Shown: piece by piece, positions 51,471-60,270 of the stretch
Layout: each line of letters starts with the position of its first letter
Position numbering within the stretch: position 1 is the stretch's first letter
From: Ruminococcus sp.
GTDB taxonomy: Bacteria > Bacillota > Clostridia > Oscillospirales > Ruminococcaceae
NCBI GenBank assembly: GCA_020861185.1
Contig: JAJBSV010000005.1
Coordinates: 1 to 64,000, forward strand
Direction of reading: 5' to 3'
Length of the DNA stretch: 64,000 nucleotides
Notes under the pieces: model-generated
The model's input: the letters and a program-made list of their open reading frames with translations, nothing else
What the model was told of the DNA's origin: nothing
The model's database searches: none
Program-made: the position numbers and the translations under genes

Positions 51471-53144
51471 TTAGCTATTGGAATTATCGATAAGTCTGTT
51501 CACTGCGCTGACCAAGGCATATATCGACGAAACGATGATGTCGCTGTCGATTCCGGCGCCCCATTCAAGCTTGCCTTCTGCGTCCTTGATTCCGACATAG
51601 GAAGCCGCCTTGGCGTTCGAGCTCACCTCGAGTGCGTGCTCAGTGTATGTATCGAGTATATAGATATTTCCGACGGCATTCTTGATTGCGTTGCTGACGG
51701 CATCAAGTCGTCCGTTGCCGAATGCGGTTTCAATCCTTGTCTCGCCCTTGTATTCAATGGTCACCGTTGCGGTGATTCCGTTCGGCTCCTGCTTGAAGTG
51801 AGCCTCGGGGACCTTCAGGTGAGTTTCGATATTGACGAAATCGTTTTTGAAGATATCGTAAACCTCGTCGGGCTGGAGTTCCTTATGTGCATGGTCGGAA
51901 ATGCTCTTGACGTGATATGCAAACTTGGCACGCATCTTCGGGGGAAGAATGTGGGAGTATCTTGTCTCGAGGACATATCCGATTCCGCCGCCGCCCGACT
52001 GGGAGTTGATTCTGATGACGTCCGCCTCGTAGACCCTGCCGACATCCGTGGGGTCAATCGGGAGATAAGGAACTGTCCAGACTCCGCAGTTGTGCTCCTC
52101 GCGGTACTTCATGCCCTTGGCGATAGCGTCCTGATGCGAGCCGCTGAACGCCACAAAGACGAGCTGTCCGGAATAGGGCTGTCTTTCATAGACGTGCATT
52201 CTCGTGACTCTCTCGTAGACCTCGGTAATTGCCGGAAGATCGGAGAAGTCGAGCTCGGGGTCAACGCCCTGGGAGTACATATTGAGTGCCAATGTAATGA
52301 TATCAACGTTGCCGGTTCTCTCGCCGTTACCGAAGAGCGTGCCTTCGATTCTGTCGGCTCCCGCAAGAAGTCCCATTTCGCTGTCTGCGATGGCACAGCC
52401 ACGGTCGTTGTGCGGGTGAAGAGAAACCACTATATTATCTCTGTAGTCGAGATTTTTGCACATGTATTCAATCTGGCTCGCATAGATATGCGGCATCGAG
52501 TGCGAAACCGTCACAGGGAAATTATAGATGACTTTATTCGTAGGTGACGGCTTCCAGACCTCGGAGACTGCGTTGCAGACCTCGAGCGAGAATTCCGGCT
52601 CGGCACCCGTGAAGCTCTCGGGGGAATATTCGAACATGATGTTGCCGCTCATCTTTTCCTTGTATTCAAGGCAGAGCTTTGCGCCCGAAACGGCAATTTC
52701 CTTGATTTCTTCTTTGCTCTTCTTGAAGACCTGTTCTCTCTGGGCTACCGAAACCGAATTGTAAAGATGCACTATGGCGTTCTTGGCGCCGTCGATAGCT
52801 TCGAAGGTCTTCTTGATGATGTGCTCACGCGACTGAGTCAGGACCTGAATCGTAACGTCGTCGGGAATGAGATTGTTCTCGATAAGAGCACGGCAGAGCT
52901 CATATTCCGTCTCGCTTGCGGCAGGGAAACCGATTTCGATTTCCTTGAAGCCTATCTTAACGAGAAGGTCGAAGAATTCAAGCTTCTCCTCAAGGCTCAT
53001 CGGAACGACCAGAGCCTGATTGCCGTCTCTTAAGTCCACACTGCACCACACGGGTGCCTTGTCGACGTATTCCTTATTGATCCAGTCGTTTGTCATGTTC
53101 TTCGGCAGGAAATACTGCCGGATGTACTTTTCGTATCCCTTCAT
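51471..53144 (-). CDS. leuA: 2-isopropylmalate synthase, type 2
   Basis: A 557-residue enzyme that joins acetyl-CoA and 2-ketoisovalerate, the first committed step to leucine. It is the longer type 2 form (as in yeast and actinobacteria), with the start WINKEYVDKAPVWCSVDLRDGNQAL, catalytic LHPHNDRGCAIADSE, and a C-terminal allosteric domain (~430-557) that in relatives binds leucine. It is the first gene behind the T-box leader. AAGGAG lies 7 bases before the ATG. Leucine feedback is likely from the family. Confidence 0.93.
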   Translation of the reverse strand: MKGYEKYIRQYFLPKNMTNDWINKEYVDKAPVWCSVDLRDGNQALVVPMSLEEKLEFFDLLVKIGFKEIEIGFPAASETEYELCRALIENNLIPDDVTIQVLTQSREHIIKKTFEAIDGAKNAIVHLYNSVSVAQREQVFKKSKEEIKEIAVSGAKLCLEYKEKMSGNIMFEYSPESFTGAEPEFSLEVCNAVSEVWKPSPTNKVIYNFPVTVSHSMPHIYASQIEYMCKNLDYRDNIVVSLHPHNDRGCAIADSEMGLLAGADRIEGTLFGNGERTGNVDIITLALNMYSQGVDPELDFSDLPAITEVYERVTRMHVYERQPYSGQLVFVAFSGSHQDAIAKGMKYREEHNCGVWTVPYLPIDPTDVGRVYEADVIRINSQSGGGGIGYVLETRYSHILPPKMRAKFAYHVKSISDHAHKELQPDEVYDIFKNDFVNIETHLKVPEAHFKQEPNGITATVTIEYKGETRIETAFGNGRLDAVSNAIKNAVGNIYILDTYTEHALEVSSNAKAASYVGIKDAEGKLEWGAGIDSDIIVSSIYALVSAVNRLIDNSNS

Positions 53145-53146
53145 AA

Positions 53147-53478
53147 AACTCCTTCCTGCGTTTGGGTATAAAAAAATCTTTCACCCAAAACAGCTTTGCC
53201 TTTTCGGCTCGTGCTACTGTGTAGGATAAAAGAGACGAAGTTATAGTATTCTCCGCGGTACCACTCTTTTTGACTCGTTTTCATAAGAAATCGAATCCGC
53301 TCATTTCGCGTCAACCAACGCGACCGCCCTTTAACGGGAGCACCCGTTCAAACCTACTCGTTACCTTTCAGCCGAAAGCTCAGGGATGAGTTATACCAAA
53401 GACCCGTTACCGCCTTTCACCGACCGGCGGCTCTCTTATAACGGAGAGGATGGCTTTGTTCCCGTCAACGCCTTTTCA
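53147..53478 (-). promoter_or_regulatory. T-box leader of the ilv-leu operon
   Basis: A T-box riboswitch read on the minus strand. The T-box itself is GTGGTACCGCGG (within 53253-53266), followed by the antiterminator arm CGTCTCTTTT that pairs with AAAGAG just before it. A candidate specifier CTC (Leu) lies at 53388-53390 on the 3' side of stem I, which fits leuA as the first gene. I do not see the usual competing terminator downstream of the T-box. Instead, AACTTC (53237-53242) can pair with the leuA ribosome site GGAGTT (53147-53152), so control may act on translation. The specifier choice is inferred. Confidence 0.82.
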
Positions 53479-53481
53479 ACT

Positions 53482-53510
53482 ATAATAACTTATCTCGTCG
53501 CAAATGTCAA
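53482..53510 (-). promoter_or_regulatory. Promoter of the ilv-leu operon
   Basis: Minus-strand TTGACA (53505-53510), 17-base spacer, TATTAT (53482-53487). Confidence 0.75.
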
Positions 53511-53545
53511 GCACTTTTTTAAATTTTTTCAAAACGAAGCTGATA

Positions 53546-53576
53546 CTGAGTAGCAGGCAAAGAAATAGCCTGCTCA
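53546..53576 (-). terminator. Hairpin after the potassium channel gene
   Basis: AGCAGGC-TATTTCTTT-GCCTGCT, extended by CTGAG/CAG pairs with one bulge, overlapping the stop region at 53574. No clean T-run; a likely terminator or 3' protection hairpin. Confidence 0.5.
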
Positions 53577-54305
53577 GTCGAGCGGGCTATTATCATCTTT
53601 ATCCTTTTTTATTTCGTCCATAAATCCCGCAGTAATTATGCCGGAAGGAAGAGCAACTATTGCTATTCCCATAAACGACGAAAGCATTGTTACGATTCGC
53701 CCCGCTGTACTGACGGGATAGATATCGCCGTAGCCCATTGTTGTGAGTGAAACAGTCGCCCAATAGATTGCATCAAAGAAAGTATCAAATGTATCCGGCT
53801 CAACATTGAAAATCACCAATGCAGAAATCAATACATATGCAGCAGCCATAGAGCCAACAGCAATCAGAGGCGTACTTTGAGAGCGTATCACGTTTATAAT
53901 CACCTCTACACTATGAGAGTAGCGGAACATTTTAAATGCCCTGAAAACCCTGAAAGAGCGAAGCAAACGGAACACCTTGAGAAGTCTCAAGCCGGAGCTT
54001 ACCGGCAGGAAAGTCGGCAATATAGAAACAAGGTCGATAATTGCCATAGGGGTAAACGGGTATATAATAAACGAGGAAAAACCTTTTTTCAGCTTAAAGT
54101 CGGCGGTAATAAGGCGTGCAAGATAATCTACAATAAATATAGCGGCGGAAGCCTTGTCAATAATATCAAAAACAGGATTTGTTTCTTTAAAGGCAAGTGG
54201 GATCAGGCTGATTACGATTATAACAATCATTACATAGTCGTAGAGCGAGCTAAGTTTGTCCGAGCCGTCTGAGTGGGCGATTATTTCATATAAACGTTTT
54301 CTCAT
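53574..54305 (-). CDS. Voltage-gated-type potassium channel
   Basis: A 243-residue membrane protein with six helices: S1-S3, a charged S4 (GLRLLKVFRLLRSFRVFRAFK, with Arg or Lys about every third residue), then S5, the pore with selectivity filter SLTTMGYGDIYP, and S6. It is built like the bacterial Kv channels (KvAP/Kch type) without a large cytosolic RCK domain. It would pass K+ in response to voltage. Its ATG follows the previous gene's stop by 4 bases, so the two are co-transcribed. The ATG has AAGGATT upstream. Confidence 0.92.
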   Translation of the reverse strand: MRKRLYEIIAHSDGSDKLSSLYDYVMIVIIVISLIPLAFKETNPVFDIIDKASAAIFIVDYLARLITADFKLKKGFSSFIIYPFTPMAIIDLVSILPTFLPVSSGLRLLKVFRLLRSFRVFRAFKMFRYSHSVEVIINVIRSQSTPLIAVGSMAAAYVLISALVIFNVEPDTFDTFFDAIYWATVSLTTMGYGDIYPVSTAGRIVTMLSSFMGIAIVALPSGIITAGFMDEIKKDKDDNSPLD

Positions 54306-54309
54306 AGTT

Positions 54310-54675
54310 TCAATCCTTATAGCAGTGATAGCAAGCGGTATAGCCTTTTTCTTTTGCCTTGCTCATCTTAACGCTCTTTGCATGCCTCATTCCGTTGCAG
54401 TGCGGGTCACAATGAAATTTATTACCGGTATCAGTTATGTAAACAATAGCCTCCGGCTCTTTTATTTTCTTTGCTACAGAATCGGCTGATTTCTCGGGAG
54501 CAGGGAATTTCTTGTCCAAAATCAGCAGTGCAACTCCAATGGCAATAAACACTAAGCTCCCACCAATCAAAGAGCCAATGCTCTCTGTTTCGGTGAAAAT
54601 GCCCAACAGCCCAATTACACCGATAACAATCAGCACAACCCCAACAATGAATTTCTTGCTTTTCTTTTTCTTCAT
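54310..54675 (-). CDS. Small membrane protein with an Ada-like zinc-binding end
   Basis: A 121-residue protein: a Lys-rich start, two membrane helices (residues ~10-28 and ~35-53), then a short linker and a Cys/His-rich end, VYITDTGNKFHCDPHCNGMRHAKSV...GYTACYHCY. That end resembles the Ada-type zinc-binding motif seen at the C-terminus of some nucleases and phosphotriester-repair proteins. Its role is unknown. It is followed directly by the K+ channel gene, with its own promoter (TTGCTT 54732-54737, 17-base spacer, TATAAT 54709-54714). Confidence 0.7.
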   Translation of the reverse strand: MKKKKSKKFIVGVVLIVIGVIGLLGIFTETESIGSLIGGSLVFIAIGVALLILDKKFPAPEKSADSVAKKIKEPEAIVYITDTGNKFHCDPHCNGMRHAKSVKMSKAKEKGYTACYHCYKD

Positions 54676-54708
54676 GATAACACCCCTTTAAATATATGTG
54701 ACACCTAA

Positions 54709-54737
54709 ATTATAGCAAATATCTACATGGGAAGCAA
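54709..54737 (-). promoter_or_regulatory. Promoter of the membrane protein-K+ channel operon
   Basis: Minus-strand TTGCTT (54732-54737), 17-base spacer, TATAAT (54709-54714). Confidence 0.6.
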
Positions 54738-54829
54738 TAAAAAAAGAGAAAAATTTTGAAGAAAGAAAAAATAACGCCGTAGGAAAGGTATGCCGTAAAG
54801 TTTCAAAACCCGTTTGCGCGATGCGATTA

Positions 54830-54858
54830 TTGACTTTATGCGAAATAGAGGATATAAT
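54830..54858 (+). promoter_or_regulatory. Promoter of the PHP-GT2-YfhO operon
   Basis: TTGACT (54830-54835), 17-base spacer, TATAAT (54853-54858). Confidence 0.75.
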
Positions 54859-54892
54859 ATAATGCGTTACTATTAAACGTTGGGGTGCAAAA

Positions 54893-55702
54893 ATGGAAAT
54901 ATACAAATACGAAACTCGCCTGCACACCTCTCAGGGCTCGCTTTGTGCTTGCGCAAGCGGTGCCGAGCAGGCGGAGAATCTGAAAAGATGCGGATATACC
55001 GGCATGTTCGTCACCGACCACTTCTTCGGCGGCAACACCGCCGTCGACAGGCGACTGCCTTGGGACGTGAAGATTCATCTCTTCTGCCAAGGGTATGAAG
55101 ACGCAAAGAAAAAGGGCGACGAAATAGGGCTTCAGGTCTTCTTCGGTTGGGAATACGCCTACAGGGGAACGGAGCTTCTCACATATGGGCTTGACAAGCA
55201 GTTTCTGCTCGACCACCCGGAGCTTGACAATATGGAGCTTCCGGCTTACTGTGATTTGGTTCACTCTTGCGGCGGCTTCGTCGTTCATGCTCACCCATTC
55301 AGAGAAGCCGGGTATCTCGACACGATAAGGCTCTTCCCGAGAAAGGTTGACGGAGTTGAGGCGGTCAACGCTTCGCACCGTGACCCCGAATTCGACAGAC
55401 GTGCAAGAGTGTACGCCGAGGCTTACGGCATCCCGATGTCGGGCGGCTCGGACACGCACGTCACCTGGGCTTATCCCGGAGGAGGAATCGTCCTCGAGAA
55501 GCCTCTTAAGGACGCACACGACTATCTTATGAGGCTTCGGAACGACGAAATCACGGCGATACTCGAAGCCACCGATAAATACATGTTCGCACAACCGAGC
55601 GGCGACGTATGGCACAACTGCAAGCGACCGGATATTTCACTTCTTCCCGATGAGCAGAGGCTCAAGGCAGAGAAATTCTACTCCGGTCACCCGGGCAATT
55701 AA
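54893..55702 (+). CDS. PHP-domain phosphoesterase
   Basis: A 269-residue protein with a PHP-family metal site: TRLHTSQGS, FVTDHFFGG, VVHAHPFREAGY, and the late SGGSDTHV. The three-metal centre looks complete. PHP proteins hydrolyse phosphoester bonds in nucleotides, sugars or small phosphates; this group (without a polymerase or HisJ context) has no known substrate. It has its own promoter and is followed 20 bases later by the GT2 gene, so it probably shares a transcript with the wall-decoration pair. The ATG has TTGGGGTGC upstream. Confidence 0.8.
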   Translation: MEIYKYETRLHTSQGSLCACASGAEQAENLKRCGYTGMFVTDHFFGGNTAVDRRLPWDVKIHLFCQGYEDAKKKGDEIGLQVFFGWEYAYRGTELLTYGLDKQFLLDHPELDNMELPAYCDLVHSCGGFVVHAHPFREAGYLDTIRLFPRKVDGVEAVNASHRDPEFDRRARVYAEAYGIPMSGGSDTHVTWAYPGGGIVLEKPLKDAHDYLMRLRNDEITAILEATDKYMFAQPSGDVWHNCKRPDISLLPDEQRLKAEKFYSGHPGN

Positions 55703-55722
55703 TCAAAAGAAAGGAGCGAGCC

Positions 55723-56646
55723 ATGCTCTCAGTCATAATTCCCTCTTATAATGAGGAGCAAAATATCCGGAACACCGCCTCTGTTATCTCGAATGTTCTT
55801 GACGGGAGCGACATCGACTTCGAGCTTATTTTCCCGGACGACGGCTCCAAGGATAACACTTGGCGGGAAATTGTTCTCGCTCACGAAAAGGACCCGAGAG
55901 TTTCGGGACTTCGGTTCTCCCGCAATTTCGGCAAGGAAAGTGCCATCTGGGCGGGTCTCGGGGCGGCAAAGGGCGACTGCGCCGTCGTGATTGACTGCGA
56001 CCTCCAACACCCGCCGAAGGTCATCCCAGAAATGTATAAGATGTGGCAGAACGGTGCCGAGGTTGTCGAGGGCAAAAAATCCTCCCGGGGCAAGGAAAGC
56101 GGCATTTACAAAGCCTTCTCTAAGCTGTTTTATAAGCTGATAGCTTCCGCTTCGGGAATCGACATGGCGGACACCTCGGACTTCAAGCTCCTTGACAGAA
56201 AAGTTATCAATGCGATTCTTTCGATGCAGGAAAGGACGACTTTCTTCCGGGCTTTGTCAGGCTGGGTCGGATTCAGATCCGAAAGCATCACCTATGACGT
56301 TGAGGAGCGAGCCTACGGCGAACGGAAATGGACGCCGAAGATGCTCATCAAGTACGCCGTCAGGAACCTTATGGCGTTCACGTCGGTTCCGCTCTATATA
56401 TCGGGCTTCTTGGGCGGGATTATTTCAATAGCTTCTGTAATTCTGTTTATTCTAAAATGGTGCGGAGTGGGCTTAGGGAGCTTCGGCGGCTCACAGATAC
56501 TCTTGCTTCTGACAGGTGGGCTGATTCTCATATGTCTTTCGATTATCGGAAGGTATCTCGCACAGATTTACGAGGAAATCAAGCGCCGACCGAAATATAT
56601 CATTTCTGACCAAATAAAATCTCAGGGAGGTTCTCATGACAGATAA
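55723..56646 (+). CDS. Membrane glycosyltransferase family 2 (CsbB/GtrB-like)
   Basis: A 307-residue enzyme with a GT2 catalytic domain (SVIIPSYNEEQNI; FPDDGSKDNTW; the DxD in VVIDCDLQHPP; ERTTFFRALSGWVGF) and two C-terminal membrane helices (about residues 230-285). CsbB/GtrB/GtlA-type enzymes attach a sugar to undecaprenyl phosphate on the inner face; the product is then flipped and used outside. The next gene, YfhO-like, overlaps it by 11 bases and is the known kind of partner that transfers the sugar to lipoteichoic or wall teichoic acid. The sugar is not known. AAAGGAGCG precedes the ATG. Confidence 0.9.
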   Translation: MLSVIIPSYNEEQNIRNTASVISNVLDGSDIDFELIFPDDGSKDNTWREIVLAHEKDPRVSGLRFSRNFGKESAIWAGLGAAKGDCAVVIDCDLQHPPKVIPEMYKMWQNGAEVVEGKKSSRGKESGIYKAFSKLFYKLIASASGIDMADTSDFKLLDRKVINAILSMQERTTFFRALSGWVGFRSESITYDVEERAYGERKWTPKMLIKYAVRNLMAFTSVPLYISGFLGGIISIASVILFILKWCGVGLGSFGGSQILLLLTGGLILICLSIIGRYLAQIYEEIKRRPKYIISDQIKSQGGSHDR

Positions 56647-59428
56647 TATCGAAAACCTTACACCGGAAATATCGGAAACTCCGGAAGCTCCGAAGGAGCA
56701 GAAGGCGAGAAAGAAAATCTGGGACAATGCCGTCGGCAGATGGTTCTATCGGAACCGTTGGAATTTCCTTATCTTCTTCCTGCCGGTTCTGATCATGTAT
56801 ATCGTCTATGCCTGCTTCGGGGTGCACCCGTTCGGCGAGAACTCCGTCTTGGTTCTTGACCTGAACGGTCAGTATGTCTCCTACTACGAGGCGATGAGGG
56901 ACGCAATCTGGGGCGACGGGTCGCTGATGTACAACTGGTCGCGAAACCTGAGCGGCGAGATGTTCGGAATCTTCGCCTACTACCTCGCAAGCCCGTTCAT
57001 GTGGATTATAATCCTCCTTCCGAGAACGATGATGTGCGGCGCCATCGAGATTATGGAGCTTGCAAAAATCGGCTGTTGCGGTCTGGCGTTCGCATACTAC
57101 CTCCGCAAATCGAAGGGCGCAAGCACCTATTGCCAGGTTATTTTCTCCGTAAGCTATGCGCTGATGACCTATATCGTCGTTGAACTGATGAACCCGATGT
57201 GGATTGACGGAATGATATGGCTTCCGATAATCCTTCTTGGAATCGAGCGGCTCGTCGACCACGGCAAGATGCTCGGGTTTGTCCTGCCGCTTACAATCAT
57301 GTTTATCTCGCATTTTTATATCGGCTACATGATTGGATTCTTCTGCGCACTCTACTTCATTTATTATATCTTCTCCCGCCCGGGACATGCCATTGCGCCG
57401 CACTGGTTCAAGGCAGGGCTCAAATTTGCCGCTTCGGCGATTATAGCCGTCCTTGCGGCGGCGGTCGTGCTGATTCCGACCTACTACTCGCTGAGCCTCG
57501 GAAAGCTTGACTTCTCCGACCCCGATTTCACCCCGACGGCACAGTTTGATATCCTCGAATTCTTATCGAAGCTCTTCTCTAATTCATACGACACCGTTCG
57601 TCCCGAAGGGCTCCCGATGATAGCCTGCGGAACTGTAATAATACTTCTGATTCCGCTGTTCTTCCTGAATACAAAAATCAGCGTGAAAGAGAAAGTCGCG
57701 AATGCGGCGCTCATGTTCGCAATATTCGGAAGCATGTATGTCTCGACGATAGATATCGCATGGCACGGCTTCCAGGTGCCGAACTGGCTCCCCTATCGCT
57801 ATTCGTTCACATTCTCGTTCATGATGATTATCTGCGCTTATAGGGCATTTGAGAACCTGTCGGGAGTGTCGTTCAAGGAGATATGCCTGACGGCGTTTGC
57901 GTGGGTAGTGGTGCTGATTGTAATATATCGGCAGGAATATGAGACGTTCTATCTCTTTGAAACCGTCTGGTTCGGGATTCTCTGCATCGTTGTTTTCTGC
58001 ACGCTTCTTTTCCTCTTCAAAAAGAACCCGACGAGGGTGATGTGTATAGTGATGGCAGTGTTCATATGTCTCGAGATTTTCGAGAACTCGCTCTATACCG
58101 TCGTCTCGATTGACTATGATGTCGTTTACTCAACCTATGATTCCTATCAGGATTACTTCATCGATGGCAGAAGCGTTGTCGACCAGGTTGAGGAGTACGA
58201 CGACGGGCTCTACAGAATGGAAGCAACCTTCAAGCGCACCGTCAACGACCCTATCGGCATGGGCTATAAGGGCGTTTCGCACTCGAGCTCGACGATGAAT
58301 TCCGCCGTCCTGACGCTTCTTAAGTCGCTCGGCTACGGAGTGCAGGGGCACTATTCGAAATATACCGGCGACACTGTTCTGACGGATTCGCTCCTTGGCA
58401 TCAAGTACATCATGTACGAGCCGGACGAGAAGTCGGCATCTGTCGACCCGCAAGAAATAAACCGCCAGAACTATGAAAACTGGCTCGAGATGCCCTATGA
58501 AGGCTATGACCTAATCATGACCGAGGAGGACACCGGCACCGACATCTCCGTTTACGAGAACCCCTATGCCCTCTCAATCGGCTATATGGCTGATTACGAT
58601 ATCCTCGACCTCGAGCTCGATTCGGACGACCCGATTGCAAATCAGGAAAGCCTGTTGCAGGCGCTCCTCGGCGACCGCTCGATAAAGGTCTTCAACCGGA
58701 TTTACAGCTACACGACAGACACCTATAACGTCTCCACTGCCACAACCGGCGACCACATCTGGTACTCGACCATCGTCGACGGAAGCGACAGCTACATCGA
58801 CTTCACGATAAACGTCGACAGCTCGAACCCGATTTATGCCTTCTTCCCGACCATCTACCAAAGACAGTGCAACATGTGGATCAAGGCGGACTCCTGGGAC
58901 GTTTCGAACTATGCGTTCCTTGATTACTTCTTCATGAGCGAGTATTACAGCATCCTCGATCTCGGAACCTATGAGGACGGCGAGACGATTCACCTTCGGA
59001 TGACCCTTGCCAACAGCGAGGTGCTCTTCTCGGCTGTGCTCTTCTATGAGCTCGACATCGACACTATGGAGGAATATATAAACGAGCTCAAGGAGAACGA
59101 GTGGATTATCGAGGAGCACACCGACACCTACCTTTCGGGCACTGTCACCGCCGACGAAGACGGAATCCTCTTCACGACCATTCCTTACGAGTCCGGCTGG
59201 ACAATCACGGTTGACGGCGAAGAGGTTGAGCCGGTCGAGGTTCTTGATTCGCTCATCGGCATCGAGATTTCCGAGGGCACCCACACCGTCACGATGAAGT
59301 TCTTCCCCGACTACTTCAAGCTCGGCATTGCGGTCTCCATCCTCGGCTTCTCGCTTATTCTCATTATCTTCATAGTCGAGTTCAAGGGCGGCTTTATCTT
59401 CAAAAAAATTCTCGCAAAGACGAAATAA
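56636..59428 (+). CDS. YfhO-family membrane glycosyltransferase-like protein
   Basis: A 930-residue protein of the YfhO family. After a ~50-residue charged head come about 12 membrane helices (to ~residue 480) with the loop motif VLDLNGQYVSYYEAM typical of YfhO, then a ~400-residue outer domain and a last helix near residue 900. In Listeria and Bacillus the YfhO-type partner of CsbB transfers GlcNAc-type sugars from the lipid carrier to lipoteichoic acid. It follows the GT2 gene with an 11-base overlap; GGAGGTT lies before its ATG. Its role in wall-polymer decoration is inferred from that pairing. Confidence 0.88.
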   Translation: MTDNIENLTPEISETPEAPKEQKARKKIWDNAVGRWFYRNRWNFLIFFLPVLIMYIVYACFGVHPFGENSVLVLDLNGQYVSYYEAMRDAIWGDGSLMYNWSRNLSGEMFGIFAYYLASPFMWIIILLPRTMMCGAIEIMELAKIGCCGLAFAYYLRKSKGASTYCQVIFSVSYALMTYIVVELMNPMWIDGMIWLPIILLGIERLVDHGKMLGFVLPLTIMFISHFYIGYMIGFFCALYFIYYIFSRPGHAIAPHWFKAGLKFAASAIIAVLAAAVVLIPTYYSLSLGKLDFSDPDFTPTAQFDILEFLSKLFSNSYDTVRPEGLPMIACGTVIILLIPLFFLNTKISVKEKVANAALMFAIFGSMYVSTIDIAWHGFQVPNWLPYRYSFTFSFMMIICAYRAFENLSGVSFKEICLTAFAWVVVLIVIYRQEYETFYLFETVWFGILCIVVFCTLLFLFKKNPTRVMCIVMAVFICLEIFENSLYTVVSIDYDVVYSTYDSYQDYFIDGRSVVDQVEEYDDGLYRMEATFKRTVNDPIGMGYKGVSHSSSTMNSAVLTLLKSLGYGVQGHYSKYTGDTVLTDSLLGIKYIMYEPDEKSASVDPQEINRQNYENWLEMPYEGYDLIMTEEDTGTDISVYENPYALSIGYMADYDILDLELDSDDPIANQESLLQALLGDRSIKVFNRIYSYTTDTYNVSTATTGDHIWYSTIVDGSDSYIDFTINVDSSNPIYAFFPTIYQRQCNMWIKADSWDVSNYAFLDYFFMSEYYSILDLGTYEDGETIHLRMTLANSEVLFSAVLFYELDIDTMEEYINELKENEWIIEEHTDTYLSGTVTADEDGILFTTIPYESGWTITVDGEEVEPVEVLDSLIGIEISEGTHTVTMKFFPDYFKLGIAVSILGFSLILIIFIVEFKGGFIFKKILAKTK

Positions 59429-59431
59429 CTC

Positions 59432-59460
59432 TTGACGTTTTCCCGTTTCGGGAGTAAACT
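59432..59460 (+). promoter_or_regulatory. Promoter of pduL
   Basis: TTGACG (59432-59437), 17-base spacer, TAAACT (59455-59460). The spacer contains CCCG-TTT-CGGG, which may also act as a small hairpin. Confidence 0.55.
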
Positions 59461-59504
59461 TATAGAAGGAAAATATCACCCCATATATACAGGAGGACAC
59501 TGAA

Positions 59505-60080
59505 ATGAAATTTATAGTTGAAACATCAGCACGTCACGTCCATGTGACCCAGGAGGCTCTTGAAGTTCTCTTCGGCGCAGGCGCGACCCTTACGAAGAAG
59601 AAGGATCTTTCTCAGCCCGGGCAGTTCGCAAGCGAGCAGAGAGTCACCATCGTAGGTCCGAAGAAGGAGCTCCCGAACGTCTCAATCCTCGGTCCCTGCA
59701 GAAATGCGGTTCAGGTTGAGCTTTCCGCAACAGATGCCCGTTCAATCGGCATCACCGCTCCCATCAGAGAATCGGGAGACCTCGGCGGCTCAGCACCCTG
59801 CAAGGTTGTCGGTCCCTGTGGAGAGATTGAAATCACCGAAGGTGTCATCGTTGCGAAGAGACACATCCACCTCACCCCCGAGGACGCAGAAACCCTCGGC
59901 GTCAAGAACGGCGACAACGTCTGGGTAAGAGTTGACACCCCTGAGAGAAGCGCAATCCTCGGCGACACCGTCTGCAGAGTAAGCTCAAGCTACGCCACCG
60001 CCATGCACATCGACACTGACGAATCAAACGCCATCGGCGCTCCGAGAGAGCTCTACGGCGAAATCGTCAAGGTAGACTGA
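59505..60080 (+). CDS. pduL: PduL-type phosphotransacylase
   Basis: A 191-residue enzyme of the PduL family, which swaps CoA for phosphate on acetyl or propionyl groups, unrelated to Pta. The zinc-binding His clusters are visible as SARHVHVT near the N-terminus and KRHIHLTPED in the middle, and the protein has the two-barrel length typical of free PduL. Like non-microcompartment PduL proteins, it lacks an N-terminal encapsulation helix and no microcompartment shell genes are near, so it is probably the housekeeping step between acetyl-CoA (from NifJ) and acetyl phosphate for ATP. AGGAGGACAC precedes the ATG. A terminator follows. Confidence 0.92.
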   Translation: MKFIVETSARHVHVTQEALEVLFGAGATLTKKKDLSQPGQFASEQRVTIVGPKKELPNVSILGPCRNAVQVELSATDARSIGITAPIRESGDLGGSAPCKVVGPCGEIEITEGVIVAKRHIHLTPEDAETLGVKNGDNVWVRVDTPERSAILGDTVCRVSSSYATAMHIDTDESNAIGAPRELYGEIVKVD

Positions 60081-60095
60081 TTTTATTCAAGAATT

Positions 60096-60130
60096 ATCCC
60101 CCGGTCGCAAAAAGACTGGGGGATTTTTTG
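60096..60130 (+). terminator. Terminator after pduL
   Basis: TCCCCCGGTC-GCAAAAA-GACTGGGGGA stem followed by TTTTTTG. Confidence 0.9.
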
Positions 60131-60172
60131 AAACTTTCGGGGAGTTTTGGCGGGTAAGTATGTAGAGAGACT

Positions 60173-60244
60173 TGTAGGGGCGGATATTATCCGCCCGAAA
60201 ACCCTCTGACAATCCGTAACGGGCGGATAATATCCGCCCCTACA
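60173..60244. repeat. Palindromic repeat, full copy A
   Basis: A 72-base element with perfectly inverted 25-base ends (60173-60197 and 60220-60244). Each arm is itself a near-perfect palindrome, GGGCGGATA-T-TATCCGCCC, flanked by TGTAG/CTACA. The centre is 22 unrelated bases. It lies just before the anti-sigma-like gene and has sister copies at 61748-61820 and 29098-29211. Confidence 0.92.
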
Positions 60245-60270
60245 ATGAAACCCGAAAGAAAGGTGAAAAT

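Noticed and set aside
51285..52547. 420-residue plus-strand open frame opposite leuA
   Set aside because: leuA is intact on the minus strand; the plus frame has no family resemblance or ribosome site.
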